Below are positions 11,641-25,400 of a stretch of 64,000 nt of DNA, one piece after another. The position numbers were made by a program, and so were the translations under genes. How positions within the stretch are numbered: the first letter of the stretch is position 1; every line of letters starts with the position of its first letter. The DNA is from Anagrus nilaparvatae (Eukaryota > Arthropoda > Insecta > Hymenoptera > Mymaridae), in the NCBI GenBank assembly GCA_022575985.1, contig JAKSXM010000007.1, positions 25,298,501-25,362,500 of the forward strand, in the 5' to 3' direction. The notes under the pieces were generated by a model. It searched no databases. It saw only the letters and a program-made list of their open reading frames with translations, and was not told where the DNA came from.

Positions 11641-12523
11641 ACATTAATATTCACTTTAACTATTAAACATGCATTGGTCAAAAACGCTAAAAGGCTAATA
11701 GCTTAATCATCTAATTCACTAATTTAAGATAAAATATTATTGGTCAGTTTATAGCTAATAAAATTTAATAGTACTAAATTTAGGAAACTTTGAAGGAATT
11801 TTTTTCATATATATGTACAGTAAAAGCAATAAAATATAATATGTCATACGATTTATACGGTTGATAAAAAAACAAATTGAAAATATCTTTTCAAATATCA
11901 AATATATATTTTACGAAATATGAGTATTTCTTCTTTTATGTATAAGATTTCTATACACTTATTAAATTTATTGATGGTCAATTTTGCTTTTAGTATCGTA
12001 CGAATGTTGATATATTAGCCTGATAGTTATTTTAAAAAGCTTTTTTCATGTGATTCACCAAAAAAATAGGATTACTCAATTTTTAACTTTTTTCTCATGA
12101 AGCAAAATCTTGATGTAACGATGTAATTTTTGTCATTTTCATGGGCAAGTACTTACAAAGTAGAATTAATAACCTGATATATTATTTTTTTGGTAAATAC
12201 CGTTCAATTTCTTTCATTTATTCAAAGTCAAAGTATACTTCTTATAATAACGATCAAGCCAATGTAAATATACTACACATGAATTTTTAAAGCAAAAACT
12301 TTCTCTTTTATATTTGTATGTCCGACAGATGCTTGACTCGTTCCACTCATTTATCAGTATTAAAATATCAAGAATAAGCATTCACTATTTGAAGCAGCCT
12401 AAAACACGTAATTTATTTCAGCTAATAAGAATTTTTCAATTTAATAAAAAAATGCGAAAACACATTTATGTACCAAAAAAGAATGAAAATTTAGTGTATA
12501 TTGGTTAAAAATGTCGATGTGAA

Positions 12524-12566
12524 TTATTATTATTATTATTTTTACTATTATTATTATTATTATTAC
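12524..12566 (+). repeat. TTA microsatellite
   Basis: Two blocks of ATT/TTA repeats are separated by TTTTACTA. It is a simple trinucleotide array in intergenic DNA. Confidence 0.85.
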
Positions 12567-13239
12567 ATATACGAAGTTGATAATTTATATATTATATAAT
12601 CTCGCAAGCAATTATAACTATATAATTCCCTCTTATAAGAGTAGAAATTTTATATCTTTCTCATTTTTTTATTTATTGTATAATCCGATTGTCAGCCAGC
12701 TAAGCGTTTTTTTTTTTCATTCGCTACTGGTATATATATTTAATGATTTTTTTTTTTTTTGGTTTAGCCCTATATATATTAATATTTATATACTGCCAGT
12801 AGAAAAAATGCAACTTTTTTATTATATATAAACAACAATTTTTCCAATAATATTGATTTATTTAGTTTAGTTTTATGTATGTATTTATATATCTAAGGTA
12901 TAATCGAAAAATATTTTTAAGTTATTTTAACGTAAAAGCATAAATATTGGACGTTAAATTTTTTTTATTTTTTATCTACAATACATATAAATATGTATTT
13001 TATTTTTTAAGAATAAAAGATAAATCTTGCAAAAAAGATATAAATAAAATCTTGGTATTTATTTTTTTTATGATACGAGTATTTGTTTTTTTTTGTGCAT
13101 GGTGAAATTCTGGTCACGATTTAATAGTAATATTAATTTTATCTGTCTTTTCTAGGGCAGAGCGCGTGGTAGTAATAATAATTTTTATATTATTTTCAAT
13201 CTTTTATTTTTTTTTTTAAATCATCTAACTTGTGTTTAT

Positions 13240-13416
13240 TTATGGCGCCAACATCTTTGAAAGTTCTTCGTCTTGTAAGCAACCCTTAAGGAATTCATCC
13301 TGAGTTAGTTGACAATCATTATTTTCATCCATTTTAGCAAAAATATTTTTCGCTCGTTCTTCCGCACTATCGGCGGGCCTATTGCTCGAACACGCTCCTA
13401 ACATGTCGTAAATTGC
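13240..13416 (-). CDS. NCS-2-type calcium sensor, coding exon 4 (C-terminus)
   Basis: It encodes residues 129-186, from [11 protein letters not shown] to ELSKMLAP and a TAA stop at 13242-13240. The acceptor AG is at 13418-13417, phase 0. It holds EF-hand 4, loop residues 158-169 ([12 protein letters not shown]). The metal-coordinating positions 1, 3, 5, 9 and 12 (D, N, D, T, E) are kept, but the near-invariant glycine at loop position 6 is cysteine (TGT at 13304-13306 on the plus-strand scale). The exon end is fixed by the stop and the conserved C-terminus. An AATAAA hexamer overlaps the stop region, which is too close to be the working polyadenylation signal. Confidence 0.96.
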   Translation of the reverse strand, partial: AIYDMLGACSSNRPADSAEERAKNIFAKMDENNDCQLTQDEFLKGCLQDEELSKMLAP

Positions 13417-16400
13417 CTGAAAACAGATATGAAAACGTTTATTAGAATCAGCTTTTCAAAATATATATTTGCGAAATTTACAATTCAATTTTTTTTTTAT
13501 TAATACATTTTTACGCCCCTACTAAGAATTTTAATGTTACAAGTTGGGCCAAATGGGATTTAACTCACTGGATCCAGGTAATTAGGTATATTTTTTTAAT
13601 TTTAAGTATCGTAGTTTTAAGTATCGTAGTTAAGTATCGTCTTAAGTATCGTAGTCCCCTATTGGAGTAAACAGCAATAAAACACCAAATTTATTGGTGT
13701 ATTATTTGTTACCGTGCATACAGAGAAGAAATATGATCAACGCGAATTCTCGAAACTCAATTTTAATTTTTCTAGAAATAACCTACCAACCTACCATCTA
13801 TTTCCTTCCTCTAAAAGGGGCTCACCAAATCCGGGGCATACGGCCAAAAAGGTAGTCAAGAATAAATATAGTGACTTAGTTAGATTAAAGGTATCAGAGG
13901 AACAACGAAAACAAACATACTGCTCCAGGAACAGTACACTGTAAAAAGTAACTTTCTTAGATTTACAAAAAAAATAGAAAATTTTCGAAAAATTAGTGAA
14001 TTTTCAAAAAATTTTGTTAATATTCGATAAAAATCGTAAATTTACTAAATTTAGTATATTATTGAAAAATTCGAGAATTCTCGATTTTTTTTGTGAATTC
14101 ATAAGAAAAATTGATAATTTACAATTTTTTTTCAAAAATTTACAAAAAATAATCGTAAATTTACGAAAAATAATTGTGAATTTGCAACTTTTTTCGTAAA
14201 TGCACAAAAAAAAATCGAGAATTCTTGAATTTTTTGATAATATACTAAATTTAGTAAATTTACAATTTTTTTCGAATATTTACAAATTTTTTTGAAAATT
14301 TACTAATTTTTTGAAAATTTTCTAATTTTTTTGTTAAGGTAGTATAAGCGTGGAGCCACAGAGCGATATTTTTTTTCGGACCTCTTTCTTCCTCTCGCGA
14401 GTTTCGTATAAGAAATTCCAAAATGTTTTTGTTTATATTTCTGTAAATAAACTTCTAGGAGCTCTGAAATTTTTTCTATGAGTTTTTATAATAATAAATT
14501 ATATTTTAACCAAGTATTATCAAAATCTGTTCTGTAAATTTTTTACAATACGTGCTTATTTATATTACATACTTATTCACCGTAAGAGATTTTAAAAGCT
14601 TCAAAAAAAAAATTTACAGAACAGATTTTGATAATACTTGGTTAAAATATAATTTATTATTATAAAAACTCATAGAAAAAATTTCAGAGCTCCTAGAAGT
14701 TTATTTACAGAAATATAAACAAAAACATTTTTGAATTTCTTATACGAAACTCGCGAGAGGAAGAAAGAGGTCCGAAAAAAAAATATCTCTCTTTCACTCC
14801 ACGCTTATACTACCTTAATATAAGGAAGTTAATTTTTACAGTTTAGGATAGAAAGAAGCTGCTAGAGCAACATCAAAAGCAAAAGCCGCAGCAAAAAAGA
14901 GAGAAACAGCTGTGAAAACAGAAGCAGATACAAACCAGTAAAAAGCAGAAATAGAAGAAAACGCTGGAGCCCAACGAGGAGAAAAACTCTAAAGGATCGC
15001 CAAGAAGCAAAGTGACCCGGAAAGTAGGATATATGGAAGGTTAAAAAAAAAACCTAGGATAAAGAAAACTTAGTAGACAGAAAGGCCTGTTGAAACTGGC
15101 AAAATCAAGTTGGGAAGGTGTAGGCACAAAAAAAGATTGGAGGCCTAACTGACAAAATCAACAGTGGGCCTCGCGTATGAGGAAACGCTCCTCAACATTA
15201 AAAAAACGTCCAGCTTGAGAATTCGGGAGCGAAAGTACACAGAATCCGCAAGTCGCAGAACAGTAGCGTTCTCATCGAATTTAAATCTGCATGATGCAGT
15301 CCAAGCAGTAGCAGGTCCTAAATCTAATGTCTAGGACATGATCCCTATGCTAAAGCTCAAAATTCGAGACTAAAACGGGGTGATGAACTAGTGGTTCAGA
15401 ATAAAGTTAATAAACCGACCTACGAAAGTATTGTTTAACTTTCTATCATAGAGAGCCTTCCCCCTTAAGCTGGGTGGAGGCCTTTAAATTTAACTTGATA
15501 TCTGATATTTCCCATTACTGTACAGTTTAAAATCATTATTCGATGCATAAAATGGCGCAATTCAATTTTTTGACCGCCTGATTCAAATATAATAAAAACT
15601 TCTATGAAAAATTTATCATTTTGCGTTTATTGGATGCAATAAAAAATGAAAAATTTTGAAAAAAAAGCAGAAATTCTTTTTATTATCAGATTTCATAATA
15701 TTATTTTTAAACATTAATTTAGCCTTGATAATGAAGTCTTCGAAAACTGGGCAATTTACTGCAAAAATAATGGAAAAAATTGTTAGCTCAAAAATCAAGT
15801 ATTTTTATTTAATATTAAAAATAATATTTCGTTACATTCGAAGCAGGCGGTAAAAAATTCGGATAGTCGGCATTTTGCGCATCGAATAAAATGAAAATTG
15901 ATCTAACAGTAAATGTTACTACTTTAGATAAAAAAAATATGCAATTGGAAAGTATTAGATACCCAAAGACTAAAATTTATTGCTGCGTCTTTTTCCTATC
16001 CAACTATTAATTTTATGCTGAAATTTTTAATTTAACTGGCTAATACATAAGCTTTTAAATTAATGAAACGGTCGTATTCATTACAGGATCGAGTTGCCGT
16101 AAAGATAAATTTTAATTAGCATATGAAAAGATAGTAAAAAGAAAGATATCTCTGCAGTAAAAAGCAAGAACTGAATAAAAACCGCGATCCATATTAAAAA
16201 TTGCAGGGTTCTTTGCAATTACATATTATAAATAATTCAGTAAAAATTTTCGTAATAAATTTAATTTTTTGTTATTTTAAGAATTATGACAAAATTATAT
16301 TTTTATAACCTTACATAAAACAGTTTTACGAATAAATATAAATCTGGATAAGTCAGAAATAAAAATTATCAAATGTATAATTTTAAAGTAATTTTATTTC

Positions 16401-19400
16401 TTTACTGACATAATTTTTAATGCTACAATTATTATTATTATTACTATATTTTGTTCATAAATTATAATAAGCTCTATTTTATATAATTAACTGTAATTTC
16501 TTTTTAGATAAAGTAAAATTTTTAACTTCAGCTAAATATGTAAATTTTTAAATTTTAATCGCAATGGGAAATCCGCAAACAAATGTATTGTGCATGCAAA
16601 ATTAAAGCTTGAAGGAAAAAAAAACTTTTTATTTTTAAAAAATTTGTATGTGATTATGTAATTATCACTACAAAACTTGAATATGTAAAAAAATTAAAAT
16701 AAGTTTTTTTTTTTAATTTACATATGTAAAAATGCAAAAATTTACTTTATAATTACACAAAAGAGCTTTTTGAAGAGCAAAAAATAAAAATATATTTTTT
16801 TTTTAAATAAAATAATTAATTTATAATTTAAAAATAATTTATTCTAATTTAAAATAAAAACGAAATAAACAATTACTCGACAAATATCGATTCATTTATT
16901 TTTCATTAATATATGAAAAAGTAATAACGTAATCCCTTCTGAAGTTAATAAACTTAATGCGATTATAAAGTTTTATTTTTATCAAAAAATAATTAAACAA
17001 CATTAGCAACATGAAGCACGTAAAATAGTTATGAAGTTTTGATAAAAAAAGAAGCGTAAATTCATTGCTAATGAAATATGCAATTCTGTGGTAGTATTTT
17101 AAAAAAGGATTAAAAAATTATAGAATAATTAAAATACGTTAGGTAATTATTTTTTAATAGTATATAAAAAATTAAAATGAATAAATAATTTGAAACTAAT
17201 TTAATTATGCAAAATTTTAACTTTAAAAATAACTTAATTTTTTAATTTATTTATAATTGGATTTAACAAACATTTTTACATTAGTCATTTTACTTTTTAT
17301 TTACTCATTAAATAAGTAGGAAATAAATTTAAAAAAATATATACATTAGACTGGCGGTTATTTTAGGAAACTTGGGTTTGCATATGTACACAATTAACTT
17401 GAATTGGACATGTTTACTGACTACTTATCTATTATAAACATCCTTACTTCCTAAATTACCTTCTATAATCACAGCAGTCCCTAAATCTAAATTATTCTAA
17501 CAAGGCGCAAGGAGAATTTGAATATTTAAAACCAAAAATATTTAAACACCAAATGTTTATGGATTAGTTTATTAGGTTGAAATAATATAATATAATAATA
17601 TAATAAAATAATATAACCGTTCATGCCAAAGGGGTTCATGGACCTAATAATCTAGGGCAATAGTTTATAAGATAAGAACTTTTAGGATATATTTTAGGAT
17701 TTCGTACCCGTGAACCGCAACTTGTTATCAGTAATTCTTTTACCTTTGAAGTCAGCAAATCAAATGACCATTTTTTACCCCAAATTTATAATTTTTTAAT
17801 TGCTGCCAAAATAGCAGATTTTATTGGTCTCAAAAATTTGATATAATCTTCAAAGTGCAATAATTTTTTATTCGCCTCTTTTCATTTATTTTTTTGCAAT
17901 ATATGATAATAAATTTAAAACCCCAATTTTAGATTTTTAAAAAATGTCTAGTTTTATCACTATCTTTGAGGAGCCATATCTCAAAAAGAACTGAAGGAAA
18001 TTAAACAAGTAACAAATTTTGGTTACTTGAAGTTCATACAAAATTTTTGAAACCTATAAAACCTATTTTTATCAAAAATTTTAATTTCGGCAGCCATTTA
18101 AAAATTGTTCATTATAAGTCTAAAATGAGCTTTCAGCTTAAGAAAATTATGGAAGTTGATAGGTTAAGAAATAAGTTTCAGCAATATTTTTAATACAGCC
18201 TAAAAACCCCTATGTTAAAACATGGATCCCTGCGCTTCTAGACCCGGAAAATGAGGTTATCCAGTAAGTTTTTGTAACATCATAAACATGTCCAAAACCA
18301 TTTGGTGTGACTTAATGTTCCAAACGTACTAAACTATCCTTGAAGTCCCTAAACCCGAATTATTTTAAGTCCCAAACCTCGAATTATTCTGAGTATCTAA
18401 ACTGAAATTATTGTAACAATAAATCCCATTTGAGCTCCCATGAAAAATCCTCTAGTAGGACTTGAATTACTTTTGACCCTTCAAATTTTTTGATGAAAAC
18501 AAGAAGGCTTATTTTTAACAATACTTTCGGAAAAAAAATACTTTGGAAAAGATTTGAAGACCTGACCACTAGGTTTAGTTCAATGCAGTTTAAATTGAGC
18601 CACATAATAAAATATCAATTTAAACTTGACTTTTGGTTTTAAGAGTTACAAAATTTGAAATATGCAAAGCTCTTCACATGTCATTAAAAAAATTTTTTTT
18701 AAATTATCTTCTGTAATTTATTTGACTCAAAAAAATTTGAAAGCTTTTAATCAAACACAATTTTAATAAATGTAAAATTTTAAATGTATTTATATTTTAT
18801 ACAAAATGAGGTTTTGTATCTGAAATTCATATAAAAGTATGCAGGTTATAGCTGACATATGTCATTCAGACAGAGCAATTTTTATAAAAATATAAAAAAT
18901 TGTTAAGGTGTAACCGTCAAAATAACGTATAAAGTATTGCACATTACTTTCGACAGATTTATTTATGAAATCTAATAAATCGTAAAAATAATATTTTACA
19001 ATTAAAAAATAAAAAATTATTTCAATTTCTTTTCTAGCTAACCAAATAAATCATATTTTAGCTAGAAATTAAATTTATATAAAATAATTAAAAAAAATAT
19101 GATATTTTACCTGAACAATTTTTGTCATTTCTTCAAGATCTATAACCCCATTACCATCGACGTCATACATTCTAAATGCCCATTTGAGTTTTTCTTCGGG
19201 TGTACCACTAGACGTTATATCGATTGCAACTAAAAATTCCTGAAACAAAATCAATATTTTTTATTTGTAAACTGTTTGATTTAAAATATTTTTTAAAAAT
19301 AACAAAATTAATTCTAAGTTTTAATAATATTTCGATAATATTCATGGTTAGGTTGCTTTTTCAAGCAAATGCTTGGTATTTCATGTAAGGCAATCTAACT

Positions 19401-22400
19401 GTGTACGTCAAATATTGACTGTAAATAATCATAATATTTAATATAGTAATTAGAATAAAATTTTGTAGAGATTCTAAAGAAAAAGATTAAAAACTCATTT
19501 GCATTTTTCTCAGGACCACTAAAGATGAATGTCAAAACAAATAAATTTTTCACAAATATAGAAGATACAAAATAATTAGATTAAAAGAATCACGACTATT
19601 GAATTGAACGAATAAGTATTAAATAGTAAGATTCTTTTCTACATTTTTGCAATAAATTACAATTCTGATCTTCGCATTTTGCATTGGAAGCCCATTAGAA
19701 GTAGATTAATATCCACTTGATTTTCCACAAATTCAGATTTTCAGTAAACTTAAACTGGGGTTACATTTTATTATATATATAATAATATTACTCATTGTAA
19801 ACAAAAATAATTAAGAACTGTTAGGAGCTGGGCAGATTTTCTGGACAAATTTTCAGCTTTTATATCACCGAATGTAAATTCTAGAAAATGTTGACTCTTT
19901 TTGTGAAGTCCTTAAGAAATTTCACTGAATTTCTTCTATTTAGGTAAATTCAAAAAAATTTCTGAAATGCTATACAAAGAAAAGGAAAAATGGAAATAAA
20001 AAAAAATTTTGTTTTCTTTTTTTTATACAGCGTTTTAGAAATATCTGAAATTTATTGGAAATTTACCAGATAAGCACTTTTGTAAAATTTACTGAGGAAT
20101 CCGAAAATCGAGTTAGAACTTTTATTCGGTGAAATAAAAGAGGGTCCCAGAAAATTCTAGTTCGAATTTTCCCAGATCTCAGAAATTCTGTAATGATTTT
20201 GAGTTAAAAAAATTAATCCTTAAACATTTAAACTTTATTTATTTTCTCTGTTCTCAAAGCAAGCCTGGAGCAACTCGCACGATTAAAGTTTTGAAAACAT
20301 TGTTTTAAGAACTTTCTCATCTAAACTGACTTTCGAAAAGAATTTGTTAATATTCTGCAAAATGTTATTTATTATTGTAAAAATATACTGACATCATTCC
20401 AGAACCTTGGGTTGGTTATTTACCGAGATACATAAACAAAACTTTGCAAAATTCCATATGGGAAGCACTTCAAGTAAGAGCGAAGAGGTTGGACAAAAAC
20501 AGAAGAAGTGCTGATCTTGCTTCTATATCTTGTAAATCTTATTCGTTCTTTACTTGCGCCTCTCCTCGCACTCATTACGTCTTGCCAAATTAAGAGATTC
20601 CAATAACTTTTTGTTTATATCTCGGTAGATAACCAGAGTTCTAAAATTTTGTCAGAATATTTTTATAATAATAAATAACATTTGGGCCGAATATCATCAA
20701 ATTCATTTCATAAGTCAGTCTACTTAAGAAAGTCCTGAAGTTATCAAGAGATGTTCAGAGCTTTTCATAAATTAAAAAAATTAACAATTTTTTTACTAGG
20801 AAACAACTTTATGTTCGCTTAAAGTTTTCATAAACTTTTGATACTTATACCTCGAGTTCAAGGTCGTCCAAAGTACCCCTTTTTATGAAAACGATTTATT
20901 TTAATATATTAAAATAATAAAAAAAGAAAATGATAAAACTACTTAACTCTATTTATATAAAAATAAAAGCATTTTTATTTTAAATAAAAGAATCGTTTGC
21001 ATAAAGAATTAAATAATAAAAACAATAAAAATAAATGAAATTGTATTGTTAGCTATTGTAAAAATATTTTATAAGCAAATTAAATTTTCTGATAAATATA
21101 TATATAAAATAAAAAAAATAAGCTTTTCTTTAAAAAAAAAAAAAGATATATATTTATATTTTGTAATGTACCTTTTTTTTTGTTTAGAATTCATAAAAAA
21201 ATAAAATAGCAGAAAGAACAAGGTAACTAGGTCATTTCACCCCTAAGGTATACAAGCCAAGGTAACTTCTAAAAAAGTAGCGTTCGGTTAAAACATGAAC
21301 GAGAGAGTGAACAAGATAAAAGGAGAGAAAAAAAAAATTCTTTTTAAATTACACTGATGGCTTATAGATGCTACAAGTAGTTTCAAATAAGAATGTATAA
21401 TTCCCTACACATATTTATTTTTTTTACTTTTTATCATTCAAAAATATGCATCTGTTTTAACCCTTTGTGCAAGTACTTTTTTAAATTCGAAAATAAAACA
21501 ATCATTCGTTTTTTTATTTTGAAGATTTTACTTTTTGCTGGAAAAAATCATGAATTTTTAACAATTCCGTTTGAAAATATAAAATATTCGATTTGGGTAT
21601 ATTAGTCAGTACTTAAATTACAGTTAGAAACAACGATTTTTTCAAATAAAAACATTCCATTTAATCTCGAATTAATACCATTTTATACTGATTTCCATAG
21701 GTAATCTCACTTTTAAAAAAAATCAAGTTTTAAAAAACAGTAAAGTCACTTGCATTAAAACATTGTATATTTCGTAAAAAAAAGTTTTAACGTGACCGTT
21801 TTAGCATTATTAAGAATAACTAAAACATTAAATTGGTAAAAACTTTTGCTTGTTTTATTAAAAATACCAGGGTAATCCGATCTCACGATCGGGTTAGGGT
21901 CTCATCTGCAAAGATTTGTTTTTGTTATTAATTAAGGGTAGAAAGGTATTAAGGGTAGTTACTTTTGTTAATTTTGAAAATAAAATAAAATAAATTTAAA
22001 AAAACTTATGACCGGTTTGTGTAACTACACAACCAACGAGCATGGAACATGTTCACTAATAACTAACACTGATAATAAAGTATCTATTCTGTTCATAATA
22101 TCAATATTTATATCCAAGTATTTCTGCACTAAAGTTCTTTAGAGACTTCTGCACCAATGGTCCCTAAGTACTTCTGCACCAAAGGTCTTTAGGGACTTCT
22201 GCACCATAGGTCCCTAGGTACTTCTGAACCATTGCTCCCTAGGTACTTCTGCATCAAAGGTCTTTAGAGACTTCTGCACCCTAGGTACTTCTGCACCAAA
22301 GGTCTTTAGGGACTTCTGCACCATAGGTCCCTAGGTACTTCTGCACCAATGCTCTCTAAGTACTTCTGCACCAAAGGTCCCTAAATCGAAAATATTCTAA

Positions 22401-25400
22401 GTCCTATTTGACCCCCCCCCCCTTAAAAAGGACAAATTAAACCCCCCCCCCTTAATTTTCCAGTTTTGAAGTACCCCCTCCCTATAAACATGTTCCATGT
22501 TAAAAAAAATTATAAAAAATTATTGTATATTTTTAAAGTATATTTTTAAACTTCTTTCTGTGGGTTTCTTTTTTTTTATAATGTTTAGATCAATTAACTA
22601 ATAAAAAGGATAATGGAATAAGTATAATGGTAGTAAAATTAAATAGATTGACAAAAGTTTTTACAGAGTAGTTATTATTTATATTTATGAAAATTAAGTG
22701 CTATTTTGTGTCAATAATTCAGAGTTACTTTTATCTATGCGCTGCACTATTGGCGCTGTTTTATTGCTGGTATCGAAATGAAAATGTGAACGTTTTCGAG
22801 GTCGACTTCGACCGGGTAGCATTTTTAAAATGTTCCAAAAATAAAATTTTGTCTTTAACTATTTTATAAAAATAAAATATAGGGTATCCTTTCCATTACC
22901 AAATGAGAAATTATTTGAGAATTTAATTAAGAATTTCTTTTTGTTTTTTTAACAAATTAGTTATATGTGCATATATTTATACATCTGATAACCCATCCAG
23001 TTTAATCTTTTTTTTTTATTATTAAAAGGATACCATAAGCAAGCATTCAAGGTTCCTATTTAATAATCAATAAAATGTAAAAAATGGATCTTTTTTTGAT
23101 GATTTTAATGTAAAAAATAAAGAAACACAATTTTAGTAAAATGCACCCATCATTTACCGCAAAGTATAAATTAAAAAAAATTTTTTAATACCACAAAGAG
23201 GGTACTTTTAAAAATTTGAGAATTTTGGGTTTTGAATGACACGAAAGAGTTAACTAAAATTATTCTCCATTTTAGTGAAAATCACCCATGTACAACAATG
23301 TCGGCACTTTTAAAATTTTGAGAAAAAGTTAAATCGTAAAAAAAGTACAAAAAAATGTACATGTTTAAAGCGTTTAAGCAGAACAACCCCATATACCACA
23401 AAGTCGAAATTTATAAAAAATTTATTTTTCTTATCAGAAAGAGGTTACTTTTAAAAATTTGAGGTTTTTGGGTCTTGAAAAACACGAAAAAGTACACTAA
23501 AATTATTAATCATTGTAGATAAAAACCCGCATATAGCAAAAAGTCAAAATTTTAAAAAAATTAAAAAAAATTTTTTATACTGCAATTGGGTACTTTCGAA
23601 ATTTTGAGCTTTTTGGATCTTAAAAAACATGAAAAAGTAAACTTAAAAATGTTTTTAAAACTTCCATGAAAAAAACCATATATACACCCAAAAAAAAAAA
23701 AAATTTTAAATAGCAACCATGAAACATTACTTTGACATAATATTTATATTTATGCCTTAACGTATTACGATCATCATAAAAAATACCTGAAATACAATAT
23801 AATAATATATAGTTATACATGTGTGTAAAAACATAAGATTTAAAAAAAAGAAAATGTAAAAATATTATATGTATCTTGTAACAATTATGTAAATGATTAT
23901 AAGCAAGAATAAACTACTACTACTACTAGTTATACATGTGTGTATTTTTAATTTTGGAAAATTCGAAGAAAGCGATTTTTCCCGAAAACGACATCTAGCC
24001 TATCCGATATCTCTAATGCTAAAAAATAAGTCTTAAAAAAATGGTAAAAATCGATCGTGCCGTTTTCGAGAAAAAATTTACAATCAAACAAAGCAGCATA
24101 CAAGATTTGCTCGTTTAATGTTATAAGATAAGATTCAAAACTTATACCTAAATTATGTAGTTATAAAATTTTCATTGTGAAAAATTTTAAATAATATAAA
24201 GATTAAAAATTGATGTAATTTAGATTTAAAATTAAAATTATTTAAATATTTAATAAACAAATGTCTGGAGTAAAATATATGCTAGAACGCATATGAATAG
24301 AAAATTTATGGATGGAAAATCTTCACATAATCTCAAGAATTTCAGTATTAAACAATCAAAATTTATTTGAGCATATAGCAACAGTTTATAGCATTATAGA
24401 AAATCATTGATCCATAAACCTGAAACTTACACATAATGCATTCCATAATTTCTATAATATGCATATAAGAAATATTTCCTCTATATATTCAATTTATGAA
24501 CAATTTTCTACTTTGGAATTTATTGCACGTGATATTATTTTCATATTGTAACGTATACCAAAGCACCTACAACTTTATGTATTGCGGTCAAATTTATCGA
24601 TGCATTTATATAAAAGCTATTTTGTTTAATATATTCATAATTATATGCATATTCATCGACAGCTTTAATTTTATTTATAAGTTAAACAAATTTAGTATGG
24701 GACGTGGTTGTGGGGTTAGGTACTTCGTAAACTCTGATATCATGGGAGCGGGGGTTTAGGGACGGAAAATAATTTTAATTTAGAGACTTAAAATAGTTTT
24801 AATGAGTCCTATTGCTTATAACCATAATGTTATTCCGAAAAGTACAGGAATTAAAGGAGGCAGTGATTAAAAAAATACGCTGCCAACTAGCTGGCACTGA
24901 GGTTCCTCAAAAAAAATGGGCTTTAAACTTCAATATGCAACAAATATTATTGATTACAAACATGCAATTATACATACATTTCTCGTTTTTACTAGGTAAA
25001 GTAGACCATTAAGATCAGTATGTTATTAAAGTGAAAATTCTAGCGTCTATGAATTGGTCGCGCCGGCATTAATGAATTTTAAATCATTTTTGCATAATCA
25101 AAAAGAGACAAATACAAAAAAAACTAATTTTATTTTTTTTGTAAAATTTTATTCGAATATATAATTATCCCTTAATAATTATACTGGGTAACATGATTTT
25201 TTGTTTTGTCAAAGAAATGGTTGGTAACGATGCGAAAATCACAAATATTCGCGAATTTAATACAAATTTTAGCCAACCAGAGTTAATGGTTTTTAAAACA
25301 GGCCTTATAAACTTCATCGTACCAGTTTTGAAAAATTATACCCTATGTTTCAGAGCAATTGGTATATCCTGGTATAAAACCCAATCATAAACTAGTAAAA

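Larger units (their letters stand above)
8439..13239. other. Intergenic stretch between NCS-2-type gene and Nca
   Basis: 4.8 kb between the stop codon of the upstream gene and the start codon of Nca. It should hold the 3' UTR of the former and the promoter and 5' UTR of the latter, but no TATA box, polyadenylation site or noncoding exon can be called with confidence in such AT-rich DNA. It contains three small TIR elements in a row (9360-10056), a MITE relative (11475-11640) and TTA microsatellites near 12524-12566. The stretch 10060-11470 shows nothing else. Confidence 0.7.
13417..19110 (-). other. NCS-2-type gene intron 3
   Basis: 5.7 kb, phase 0, GT at 19110-19109 and AG at 13418-13417. 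It contains a short minisatellite (13604-13657), two adjacent palindromes (13970-14332 and 14338-14814), a degenerate purine-rich segment (14860-15440), and a copy of the dispersed D1/D2 repeat (about 17690-18420). 15460-17330 is AT-rich with nothing recognisable. Confidence 0.9.

Noticed and set aside
13235..13240. AATAAA overlapping the stop codon of the NCS-2-type gene
   Set aside because: Too close to the stop to be a plausible polyadenylation signal; the hexamer is common by chance in this base composition.
13996..14207. Overlapping 67-codon ORFs on both strands
   Set aside because: They arise from the symmetry of the palindrome; each is nearly the mirror of the other.
22117..22386. Regular short repeats considered as a CRISPR array
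   Set aside because: Units are contiguous without unique spacers, and the DNA is eukaryotic. It is a minisatellite.
22687..22869. 60-codon ORF with a hydrophobic stretch
   Set aside because: Short, no homologue recognised, no conserved context; could be chance. A membrane-like segment alone is not evidence in AT-rich DNA.
24496..25390. Three short ORFs in a row (24496, 24812, 25193)
   Set aside because: No similarity to each other or to known families; they overlap dispersed repeat and foldback sequence.
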